Positions 33,112-44,700 of a DNA stretch of 64,000 nt are shown in pieces. The stretch is from Lomentospora prolificans (lineage: Eukaryota; Ascomycota; Sordariomycetes; Microascales; Microascaceae). The notes beneath the pieces are model-generated. The model had not been told where the DNA came from, searched no databases, and saw only the letters and a list, made by a program, of their open reading frames with translations. The stretch is from positions 124,001 to 188,000 of the forward strand of contig JARFXM010000006.1 of the NCBI GenBank assembly GCA_029532625.1, read 5' to 3'. The position numbers and the translations under genes are program-made. Each line of letters starts with the position of its first letter. The first letter of the stretch is position 1.

Positions 33112-34305
33112 TTACGCCTTGCATCCCGAACCTTTGCCTCCAATCGGCGTCACCTCGATGGCGTCCAAGTTCTGATACACAATATCATAGAAACCGTCCT
33201 CCGTGGCTCCGCTGCCAGTGAACCACTCCTTAACGCTCGCATCGCCGCGGAGGAGCCACTGCATCATATGCTTGCCCGCCACAGCCGCAATGCTGCCGTT
33301 AGGATCGTCGAAGCCTCCGCTGTGGCCTAGAGCGTGCTGGGCCTTCCATGCGGGGGTGTCGGCTGGCAGAGAGGCGTAGTCAGTCTCGGCCTACGCCCAG
33401 TTAGCATACTTCTTCCTCGGATGGTAAGAGCAAGCAATATTAACAGGACCACGAACATTAGGGTACGCTACATCGTCCTCGCCGCCGATGACGTAAAAGA
33501 CGGGCTTCTCAATCAAGCTAATGTTGGCAGGAACCGGACTTCCAGGAAGTAGGCCGCTGTTGAAGATGCCAAGGTGGTGGACGCGGTCATCTGTGGCACC
33601 AGCGCCGTAGGCCTCGAGGCCACCGCAGCTCTGTCCCCACACTCCGATTCTAGTGCGGTCGAGGTGTTTGTACTCGCCCTTCCCAGCGTATTGGTACACC
33701 CAGTCTATCGCGGCCGTCAAGTCCTCGGGGGCCTGGTCGGAGGCTGGAGGCAGATTGGGGTCATCTTCTTGCTGAACTAACTCATCCTCATCGATGTAGC
33801 TGACGCCATTGGCGATGATGAAGGCACCATATGAAGCAACCTCATTATGGAAAGCGCGGAAACGGAGGCCCACTGACCAATGTTAGTATCGGAGTATCCC
33901 TGAGCCGCATATAGACCTTATCATAGGCACGTACTATAGGCATGGTATTAGCTTTTGCCCTGCCTGTTATTTAGCAGCGACCACTTACCATTTAGAACAT
34001 CCGCCATTACCCCAGACGATCACGGGAAGCTTCAAGTTACCCTTACCGAGCCCAGAGATCATGGGCTGGAAGAAGGTATGGTTGGCGAGCGTCTCCACTT
34101 CAAAGTTATACTATTTAAATCATGTAAGTAGCGCAACAAGTGACTCGAAGGAGACAGCACACACCGACTTATAGGGCCCGGACCCTCCATACTAGAAATA
34201 CTTATTAGCTTACACTCAAAATTTAGTTATTTATCCACTTACCGACGGGCCGTGGTCGTATGCGGCCACAGACGCAGCGAGAGCAAGAAGAGTGTAGCGG
34301 TACAT
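33112..34305 (-). CDS. secreted alpha/beta hydrolase, multi-exon, one splice junction unresolved
   Basis: Exon 1 (34243-34305) encodes a signal peptide, MYRYTLLALAASVAA. Exons 2 (34165-34191) and 3 (33989-34110) lead to the beta-strand LPVIVWGNGGCSK. Exon 4 (33457-33872) contains FIIANG, the nucleophile elbow GVWGQSCGGLEAY and a late strand, PVFYVIGGEDDVAYPN. Exon 5 (33112-33390) has GHSGGFDDPNGS with the likely catalytic His, and the C-terminus. The last intron (33391-33456) has a weak GTTCGT donor but a strong branch site, TGCTAAC. Between exons 3 and 4 I find no canonical splice that keeps frame: both sides carry two spare bases. The gene may have a missed micro-exon or a frameshift. The fold resembles fungal PHB-depolymerase/dienelactone-like extracellular esterases; substrate unknown. 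Confidence 0.7.
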
Positions 34306-36417
34306 CTTTTTCTAATAATCGGAATCTCAAGGTGGATAGTTTGACTGCAGCAGTGGTCCTGAGAGGATAGTAACAGGAAATATGGCAACTCCTGAGAGCC
34401 GGCCACCTCTCATTTATATTTCTATGGAGAGCGAAAAGGCGGAAAAGCCTTTTCCCGCATAATCCCGCGACATGCACAATCAGCGCCCACGGCAACGCGT
34501 ACTCTCAAAATGGCTAGGTTCCATCGCTAAGGCTGATCCGGCCGAGTGCAATTAGCAATGTGCAGGGATCGGAAGGTCGGTTGTCACGCTCGACTTTGTT
34601 TAGATCGGGGTAGCTTTCACCGCGGCGTGGTATGCTGGCGATCCTGTCTCTCCACCTCTGGGGAAGTTAAGCGCGGCACGGCAGTGCACCCCGGGTCTGG
34701 GGGAGTCAAGTGGAAGTGGGGGGGGGAATGCTGCAGAAACCCTCTCGCTTTGCCGCTCGGGTTTGCCGGCGCCGTCGGTCGAACAAGGTATCCGGAAGGC
34801 ACTGGCGCAAAGGCCATTCTCCCCGAGGGAATATGCTGTGATGAGGTCGAGCCATGAGAATAATGCACCAGCGATTTCCCCACACTGCGGCATGGGCCTT
34901 CCCTACTTCCCCACGGGCGCTCGCCATTTCCACAACGTCATGACGCGGGGACCGCCTTTCCAGACTGGCGCATATATGAATTCAGACTGGGGTCACTAGG
35001 CTTAAGATGAAAAGCGATCCACTGTGGGGAGAAGGACAGGGCTGCCCATGTTTCTTTCTCATCTGTACATGGCGGGAGACGAACCAAGATGGGGTAGTGA
35101 GGTAGGATATTACCATACTCATGAGCATACATCCGCCGGAAGTTTGTTCAGCCGTGCAATAGTCCTGGACTCACGTCTCATGACCGTCAAGATAGCTGGC
35201 CATGCTAGTAATCGGGGTTCGGGTCAAAATTGCTTATAGGGTTTAGATCAGCTCTAGAAGGGCAGGATGACGGGTTTGTTTCGCGCGAGCCTCGCCTCTT
35301 GAGGCTATTTCTCTGCTATAATTGTGGGCTGTTGAGCCCCTCGGAGTTAACCAATTATACACTTTATACACTCAAGTGCGATTTATTTATGTTCGCCTCA
35401 TACCAATACTCGAGGTAAAGAAGTAGCTACCGGGTTCGTCAATCAAACTCGTAAACTAACATCTTCAAGGAGACGTTTGGCGATGGCCCCGCAGGAAGGT
35501 CGATCGATCCCTGATGCCCCGCCACTTCCCCACCTCATTCCCCATCCTCACTACACATTTTCCCACTTTCTCCACCATTACATTTTTCCGATCCCATGAA
35601 AATTTCCGTGGTCTTCTCCCTTCCCATCTCGTCACCTCGCTGCTGCGTTACTATCAGCCTTTGCCAAGAACATCCCAGGGATAGCCACGAAGATATACAA
35701 GTCTCGCTCTCTCTCTCACACACTCACTCACACACTCTCTCTCACATACTTTCTCACACACTCTCTCGCACACATAGCTCTGCCAGTCCCAACTCACATC
35801 GGAGTCGATCAGCTACTATCTAGGCACTGTTCCGAGGATCGTTCTGTCTCCAAATGTCGACCCAGGACCCCGGGATGTCAATTGCACACCCCTATTCTTT
35901 ACCCTCGCTCCTTTCCAAGGATGTAGCCTCTGAGCTTAGCAGCACAGTAGGCCAACTCTTGTCGCTCATCGGCATTATCCATTTAATCCTTCAATTGTCC
36001 CACCTGCAGTTGAGAGGGCGAAGTCGAAGTCACACCCCGAGAAAACACCGATAACCTTGGTTGCAGTGCAACTCGTCTTTATTATCTCTCAAGAATACGA
36101 AAGGTTCAGTAGCCACCGCGAACAGACCCCAGTATTCTGCCCGCACCAAATAACACACTCGGGCACGTGGTAATAATACTCCGAACAGTCCGGAGTGGCC
36201 AGCGAGATTCTAGCAATGACCCTCTCGGCCCAATACTCTCCTACAACTCGAGCGTAATCGAATGTATGAGTAAGAAAGGCGGGTACCTGGGGCAATTTGG
36301 TATCCTTCGTCTGCGGATTATTAAAAGTCCGACGAGCAACCTCTTCCATTCCAGTGGTGTTTATGCGTGCCCTACACCCATTCGGGCCAAGGTTCCGCCC
36401 GGCGATGGGCTTGCCAG
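34306..36417. other. gene-poor stretch left of the retrotransposon island
   Basis: No supported gene in 2.1 kb. Short frames overlap one another on both strands without a domain. It ends at the first copy of the GCCAG target-site duplication (36413-36417), where the Copia element entered. Confidence 0.5.
35703..35780. repeat. TC/CA microsatellite
   Basis: Imperfect tract of TC and CA dinucleotides (ctctct...cacac alternating) of nearly 80 bp. It is a simple-sequence repeat with no sign of function. Confidence 0.85.
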
Positions 36418-36704
36418 TGTGGTAGATCTGGATAGGAAGAAGATTTTTGGATAGATGATTTTCGAGGGATAAAACAAGATATGGTTTCGACTGATCGAAA
36501 TGGAAGGAGCTACTGAAAAGATTTTATTAAAACAAAATAATGATGATATTTCGATATTTTTTCGATGATCCAGAGGGATCTTTTTCGGTGCGCGGTGACT
36601 GCTAATTTGGACACCTTAAATGTATTTTTTACCCCTTTTACTACTAAATTATAGTGTAAGGGTTGGTATTAATTTTAGGTGAAGTGTCCTAGTGTGCCCC
36701 TATA
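36418..36704 (-). repeat. Copia LTR (3' LTR of the minus-strand element)
   Basis: 287 bp, matching 49018-49304 along its whole length. The roughly dozen differences are all C/T on the plus strand. In this copy the changed side is the one facing the element interior. Confidence 0.95.
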
Positions 36705-39700
36705 TACCCCTCTAGCTCTGGATTATTTGAACTATCTGAATACTTGAAAAAATGAATGAAATAGGTGATTTTGAGGGCTTATTTGCCCCTTACTTTTGGT
36801 ATTCTGAAATCTTCACTTATTCCGCTAAAAAGCTTCTATTTGCTACTGTTCCTAGTGCTCTGCCTCTTTGGATCTTGGAGGGCCTCTGGGAGGTCCTCTA
36901 TGCCTATTATTTTTGCCTATTTTTGATGTTGTGGGCTGGTGAGAGCCTTGGTTAACCTGTCTGTGAGTATTTCCTCTGTTGGGACCTATTTGACGTTGAT
37001 TATGCTGTCTTTTTGGGCTTTGTGGAGCTAGCTTTGCTGTATATCTATATGCTTCAGCTTTGTGGCGACCTTAGGAGTATCCTCCTGCATGATTCGGACA
37101 GTTTGGCGATTATTATACATGAAGGTGTGAGTGCTTGTGGAGGGAAGAGAAAGGCCTAGCTGGTTTGCTAACTGCTGTATTGCTATTAGCTCCTGAGTGC
37201 TGGCTGATAAAGTGGTCAGTTCGGCTTTGGTGGTTGATAAAGTAATGGTCTGCTGCTTTTGGCTCTTCTATAGAATTGGTCCTCTGAAAAGTTTGAAGAT
37301 GATCCCTTGTGTGTATTTGTGGTTATGATTATTTGTAAAGGAGGTATCTGAAGTACTTAAAAGGTGATTTTCTTGCTCTATTTCTGATCTGAAATAGAGG
37401 CTTTGCTATCGGGTATGGTAAAGAAAGATGATTACTGTATTTGCTAGCTTTTGATGGCTCTGTGATGGCTGCTGAAGGAACTGGCTTAGCGCGTTATACG
37501 CTTCCGCGCAGTCCGGGCGGGTTATCACAGTCGTGTACAAGATGCTTCTGATCTTTGCCTGGAATAGGTTCTTTGATTCTGGGCTTGGCTCCTCTTCTCT
37601 GGAGTAAGGCTGAAGAGTCCCGGGCGGTTGGGGTGGACGTTCGCGCGTCTATGTAGTGCTTTCGAGCTTGAATTGGTGAGTGATTTCTTTGATATATGAG
37701 GTTTGATTTGCCTAAATCACTTGCTGTTCGTGATCTCTTACTATTCTGATTCCTAGGAACTAGGATAGAGGCCTAAGATCTTTGTACTTTATGGTTGTGG
37801 ATAGTTCCTCTTGGAAGTGTGTAGCCTGATCTGTATCTTTAGGTCTATAGATTGAAATAATATTGTTAATAAAGAAGAATATAATGATCTAGTTGTTTAC
37901 TATTATATATGGGTCTTTAGGGATTGGAGATAGATCTATTTTCTTGAATATCTTGGTGAGGGTGTTAAACCAGAGTTTGGGAGAGTGTGGGAGCTTGTAT
38001 AGAGCTCTCTTAAGTTGGAGGTACTGCCTATTGGAGAAGAAGCTGGGTGGTATATAGGTGTATATGGGTGTTTTTAGCTCTGTGTTTAAAAAGGTTGAAA
38101 CTGTATCTATTTGATGGGCCTTAAGGTTGAAATAGGTGATTATCGCTAGCAGTAGGTGGAATGTCTTTGCTGCTAAGGTATGAGTGAAAGTGGCTTCTTT
38201 GTTCTACTATATTTGATTGCTGTGGACTATAAGCTGTGCCTTATACTGTTCTAGGAGGCTGAATTTGTTGAACTTATAGGTGAATACCTATTGTAGTCTA
38301 AGTAGCTGGTTATTAGCTTCTTTGTGGTTGTATGTTTTGAAAGTTTTGCTTTTATGGAGGTTCTTAAACTCTGCTTCTATTGCCTTTTGGAATCCTTCTG
38401 TATGTGGGTGGCCTTGAAGGTGTTTATAGGTACTGGGGGGTGGTGGTAGCTTATTATGGTGTGGGTATCTATTCTGCCTAGTAGTGCTTCTATGGAAGGC
38501 TGTTAGGAATGCTTGGTGATTACTGTGATTGCTTTCTGCTGGTGTTGGTAGCTGGTGTGGCTGCTGTATGTTGACTGAGGTATTTAATGGGGTTTCTTTA
38601 TTTTGAATAAGCTGTATATATTCTGATGAAGGCTGGCTGCTTTTAGTTGGCTCTTCTTGGCTTTGTTTTTTATAGGGTATAATGTTTTTGGTAAGGTTTG
38701 ATCTACTTTGAAGGGGAATTGGGATCTGGATTGGTATTCTGGTGATAATGGCATTCTTGATGTCCTTGATATGGGTTTGAAGGTTAATGTGTTGAGTTTT
38801 AGATAATGTGTCTTCTGGCTTGATGCTCTTTTCATCTTTGTATAGGATCTTTTTATTGAATTTCATATCTCTGGAAGCTATTGTGAGGGTGCCTCTACCC
38901 CTTGAGGTTGGAATCTAGACTTGAAAGATATTCGTCGAGGGATGGGATATAAGGGTAGTCCTGTATCTGACTAGATATCTGAGGGTTGCCCTTGGGCTGA
39001 ACTTAGGGTGATCGCCTTTTCTGGGTGGCTTGCCTGTAGCTATGGCTTTGCTTATATTATTTAGGGTATATGCCTGATATCTGATTATCTGTAGATGTGA
39101 AAGATCTGGCTTTTTAATGTGGATTTCTGCTCTGTGATGGGTGTTTGCTGTGGTGTGCTATAATTCCTAAGGTGTTTTGCTGGCTTGTCTGGGATTTGGG
39201 GTGATATTGTAGAGGTATGTAGCTGTGCTGATAATTTTGGGCTAGAGCCTATATGGGAGGCTGGAGGCTAGGAAAAGGGCCCTAGCTCTTGTAGTGATCT
39301 TCCCCCTAGTATGCTTATATCCTCTACCTTGTGCTGGAGTGGCTTTTGGTACTTTTTCTATTTCTATTCCCCTGGCTGTGTAGAGTGTTTCTATTTGCTC
39401 CTAGGCTAAGTGGCCTTTAAGGTCTATCTGAAGATATCTCTACTGGATTTGGTAGATATTCTGGCTTTTGGTGAAGAAATTGTTGAACTTGCTGATGATG
39501 TTGACTTCTCCTTTCGCTTCTAATTCTATCTAGGTATAGCCTGTGGCTTTATTAATAAAAAGGAGCTAGTGGTTTGTGTTATCATCTGTAGTTCTAGGTG
39601 AGAACTAATCTACTAGTAGGCGGGTTCTGGGAACCTTCGTGTGGGACCGGGGCTGCTTGCGCGTAATGATTTGCTTTGCTTTTGCGATCGTATATACTTC

Positions 39701-41322
39701 GTAGTCTGTCCCTTTCGGGCACTCCCTAACATTTATGACTCCCAGGGTGTTTTGTGGTAATATCTTTAGGGTTCTGAATCCTGGATGCCCTAATCTCTGA
39801 TGCTATATCTGGGGGTTATCTTTAGAGGTGTCCTGGTGTGGTTCCTTGCTCTGACTGCCTTCGCCAGATATCGAGATGACCTTCTTGGGTTCGGTCACCT
39901 TGTTCGGATACATTTGCTGACCTCTTTCGGCCAGTGGCAATACAGTCTCATTTTTCGCCAGATAAATGTTTTGAGCTTCTCTCCGCTTGTATTCGATTGC
40001 AAAGAGGTTTCCGATGAACTGGCATTTCGTGATGACCTGCTTTTGACCTTTTGGGCCTCGCTCATCGTACAACTCGAGCGTTTTCGTATCCATATAGAGT
40101 CCTTTGGTATGGACTCGCTGGCCGCTTATCAGGGTGGTCGGAAACGATGGGATAAAAGCGCCTTCTGTGATCGGGAAGCTTTTCGGGCCTGCGATATGCC
40201 CTGTTGGGGATATTGTTATTCTCCCGTACGCTTCGATCTTCACTGGGCTGTTCCTAGCGAGCATGTATTCTGGTGTTTCTGGTACCCTGACTGCTGTGAA
40301 ATGAGCTGGGTTATTCGTGATGCTAATAGTTGTACCTGTATTATATACTATAGTTGCTTTGAATGAAGAGTCCTGGGTGCTGAGTATTGCTATAAGTATA
40401 GGATCTTGTATTGTGATGTAACTGACTTTAACTTGATCTTTTTTGGGAGGCTTGGTTTGAGACCTTGTAACCCTCTTGATTGATTCCTGGACTTCCTTGG
40501 CGATTCTTTGATCCTTCTTTGCCTCTTCTAGTTGTTTCACTTGCTGTGGCTGCTCCTTGTACCTAGGAGGGTGTTTTGATGGATGGATAAGAAAATAATT
40601 GTCTATGCTATGATATATGCTAAGATTATTTTTTGGGAGGTATGGGTAGTGGTTTAACTTTTGTTGACTGTTCTGATCCTTTCCCTGTAAAGTTGGTTGA
40701 TCTGGCTTTTTTGTGCTTGCTAGTATAGCTACTGGTTTTATGGTGTGGGAAATAGTTTCTGAAGTTCTTATAGGAGTTATGAATACTTAATATTGCTGTA
40801 CTAGCTTAATTATAGGAGTTTGCTTGTAGGAGGTTTGGAGCTCTGGGGTTGTAGTCTGCTCTTGGTAGTGCTGTTCCTATGCTGGCCTATACTTCTAGGT
40901 AGCCTTATAGAAATCTACTCTTGCTGCTTGTTTATCTATTGTGAAGGCTGAGTTATTTGTGACTCCTGTGAGCTAGGTAAGTTTAATATCTTTGACTTAT
41001 GCCTTGATGGGGTTTCTATGAGCTGGGCGTGCTAGAACTGCGTGCTACTACTTCTCTGCTTGATGATGAGTATCTGTTTTAGAGATTTGGTATAGTGACT
41101 GTAAGATCTTAAGAGATTCTCTTGGGGTCTTGACTTTTTTGATAGCTTTAGTATAATGATTTCTTATAGATTGCTGAATGTATCTCTGGAGGTTTCTTAG
41201 CTTTGCTATTTCGTGCTTGTAATCTGTGTGGTGGCTTATTATGATTTGTGTATTGATGGCAAATGTGCTGGTGATTTGCCTCTTGTATTCTGCCTGCTTA
41301 TAATCGAGCGATCCTCGGCTTG
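36705..41322 (-). pseudogene. Copia pol (and part of gag) remnant, RIP-inactivated
   Basis: Read on the minus strand from right to left: gag-like helical segment (about 40950-41320); protease around 40308-40350 where the catalytic Asp of the D-T-G triad reads Asn; GAG-pre-integrase HQRLGHPGFRTLK near 39800; integrase core down to about 38880; a Ser/Gln-rich linker; reverse transcriptase (about 37660-38360) whose catalytic aspartates read FINNII; and RNase H to about 36960. The changes on the coding strand are G-to-A, giving stops at Trp codons throughout. The two longest uninterrupted pieces are 39803-40540 and 38288-38866, but neither is a complete protein. Confidence 0.9.
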
Positions 41323-41327
41323 CTATA

Positions 41328-41760
41328 TGTCACAGGCCGATCCGGCCTCTTATGCAGGCCGGGCGGACAAGCATGGCAGAAAAAGGTAAACTCCGGCGCA
41401 ACCCAGAAAGACTAGGATTGGGCAGCATAACCTAGGCTAATCAACAGAGGACCACACTTAGAACACAAGCAGTCCATAGGGGACCATATTAGAGGCAAGT
41501 ACAGTCCATAGAAAGACTGTACCTTCAGGGCCTATAGTCCTAAGGAAGATGAAGTCTATATAAGTCATAGTTATTACTATTATATATTCTAGTTATTCTT
41601 TAGTTCTATAGTAGTTAATTCAAGTTACTCTATAAACTATACTTAAATATATATTATAGACCTTTATTATTACTATCTAACTACCTTACTTATCTACTAA
41701 TAGGCCTAACTATTCTAACCTTAAAGTAACTAACCTTATTAGAAGTATTAGAATATTATA
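41328..41760 (+). repeat. Gypsy 5' LTR
   Basis: Starts TGTCACAGG. The first 200 bp or so keep many G and C bases; the last part is strongly TA-biased compared with the 3' copy. Confidence 0.93.
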
Positions 41761-44700
41761 TATTAACTACTCCTATTTAGTAAGTAACCCTTTTAAATAG
41801 TAAAGAAACTAATAGTAGGAACTATAGTAAATGAAACCACATCTAGTACTAGTATCATAGCTACTAGTAAGGAATAGCTTACTAAAAAGATTAAGGAACT
41901 TATAGAGTAACTTCAATAAGCCTAATAGTAGAATACTCAACTCCAGGAACAACACTAACCTGTTATACATGAAGATATGTCATCTCTCTTCCAAACTATT
42001 ATCTAATCTACCACTAATACTATTATAGAAGTAAGGAAGCCTAAGGTCTACTTCCTAGGACCTAAGAAGTTCAATAGAAGCTATATTAAGCTATAGTCCT
42101 TCCTTATATATATAAGGGTATATTATAACTACTATAGAATCACTAATACTACTACTAAAGTTACTAGCATAGTAGGATTCCTAGTTGGAGATGCTATAGT
42201 ATAGTTTGAACCAACCTTATAGGACTACTATACTAATAAACCTGCATAATAAGATAGCATAACTAAAAGAATGTTCAAAAACTATAATAACTTTAAAGAA
42301 GCTATCAAAGGGGCTTTTAGAGATCTAGATAAAGACTAGACTATAAAATAAAAGCTTAGGGAAACCTAATAAAAGACCTTAACCTTAGAATATATATCTA
42401 AGTTCTGACAAATCACTATATACCTTAAATAGGATAATGAATCTATGATTGAATACTTCTACTATAGGTTAAAGGATAAAGTGAAAGATAAAATTAATAA
42501 AATCCTAGATACTCCTATAGAACTTAGAAAGTATATAAACTTTACTATTAGGATTAACAACTAACTATATCAATAGTGACTAGAGAAATACCAGAAGATA
42601 TTATATAGTAGAGGATATAGCAAAAAATAGGAAGCTAATACTAGGAAATGACATAATAGTAATACCTTATAGGGAACTCACCTAGGGCCTATAGAACTTA
42701 ATTCCACTATATAAAAAGATAACTATAGAATTAAGAAATAAATAGAAGACTATCTCAGTAAATACTACACCTATGGCTATATAGGATATTTTATAAGAGA
42801 ATACTAAAATAGAGGAAACTAGGGAGTAGGGAGAAAAGAACAAGGAGACCAAAAGAATAAGAGCTAGAGACCTATACCTTAAGGAAAAACCTAGAGTAAT
42901 AATAAGTAAAGTAGGGCTAGTAATAAACCTACTATCTAGACTTAGACCTTAGCTAGCAGTACTATCCTAGACCACTAAGTTATATATTAGACTACATACT
43001 ATGACAACAACTATTAAGTACACTGTAATAGGAAGGATAGAGCTAGATACTACCCATGAAAACCACAAACCCTTATAACTATAGAAAGAGAAAAGGCTAG
43101 ACCAAGTAACCTCAAAGCTAATAATATTAAAAAGGAGATACTTATAATACTTAAAAAGTACCTAGGAGTAGAAGTAAAAGAACTAAATATCACTATATTC
43201 CACTAGAAACATCATAACCACAAGTAAGGCAAGAAACCACCTATAGAATACACTTAATACATAGAGTAGATCCAAATTACCTTATAATAATAATAAAAAG
43301 AGAAAGAGGTTAAAAACTAAGGACTTCCCCCTTATTAAGAAGTAATACCTACCACTAAAAAAGAAGGAGCTACCCAGAAAATCAATAAGTATATTAAAGA
43401 TACTAAAAAACTAGTAAGGAAGGTCCATAACCTTAAAGAAGTAATTAATAAGCTAGACAACACTCTCTATAACCAACTCAACAAAGATTAAAAGAATAAT
43501 CTACCAAAATAGTTCAAACTAATAATTAAGAAACTTAATTAAATTAAAACATAATAAATAGAAATAGCTAGAAGACTAGAATATATAGAAATAAGAACTA
43601 AAAATATAGAGGAACTTATATAAACTACAAACCATAGAACTAATAAAACTATTACTAGCATCCTAGAATAGATAACTGAATATGATGAACTTATTATAGA
43701 AATACAAGGACAAGTCAAGGGACTTAAAACTAAGCTTGATAATATAGATATAGTGGCTGTGCAGGTATATACTGAAGCTATAGAAAAAGAAATAGACATA
43801 GTAAAATAAGATGACCAGGTAATAAGGGAAGCAAGACTACAAGTAGCACAATGAAACTTCAAACATAATAGGCAAGCTATGAAGATATGTGAATAATAGT
43901 ACAAAGAACCATAAGGATAATGAAGCCTAGAGAACACTTCTAAAAAGGTATAAGAAAGCTATAAATGAGCCATCACACTGGAAAACTGAAGTCTGAATAT
44001 CATAAGCTCTAATAAAACTAAATATTTAAAAATACTAATTATAATTCAAGGATGAATATATAAAGCCTTAATAGACAGTAGAGCACAAGGAAATTTTATC
44101 TCACTAGATATAGTGAATGAACTATAACTCCTATAGAATTATAAAGAATAACCATACCTGTTAAGCAACTATAAAGGAGAACTTATCATATATGGAAAAG
44201 GTATAGTAAATATAGAGACTATATACCTTGATGTCATAATCTAAAACCAACCTAATAAAATATCCTTTAATATTATAGAATCAAACTATCCTATTATAAT
44301 TAGTATACTATAGTTAAGAACCCAAAACCTGAGAATAGACTAGATTACTGATCAGCTTGCTTAGACTAGGATCCAAGGAGAATCCATTAATAGTTCAGTC
44401 CCTGAGCAGTATTGACTAGAGTAGTATATACTAAATAAACTAAGAGCCTTTTAAATAATAGTATATATTAAAGTACTTACTACTAAAGATTCAAATCACC
44501 TACTAAAAGGAAAGAAATATAAATAAAACTAAATAATATATTACATAATAAGCATAACTACCACACTAATAAAAGAAGAAATAATACAGAACTTGCCACT
44601 ATAATATCATAAGTATAGCAAAATATTCATAGAAGAATTAGAAACCAGACTCCCAGAATATAGCAAATAGGATCACAAGATTCATCTCAAACCAGGAATA

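Noticed and set aside
35703..35780. Short regularly repeated units resembling an array
   Set aside because: Dinucleotide microsatellite, no spacers; CRISPR arrays are not expected in a fungal nucleus.
36089..36454. Possibility that the Copia element interrupts a host gene
   Set aside because: After removing the element and one GCCAG copy, the joined flanks show no continuous reading frame or known domain.
43539..43937. Open frame of 132 codons on the minus strand (also 45724-45960 and 46095-46460)
   Set aside because: They lie opposite Gypsy pol. The TA bias from RIP removes stops on the antisense strand, and the products are Ser/Tyr/Ile-rich low complexity.
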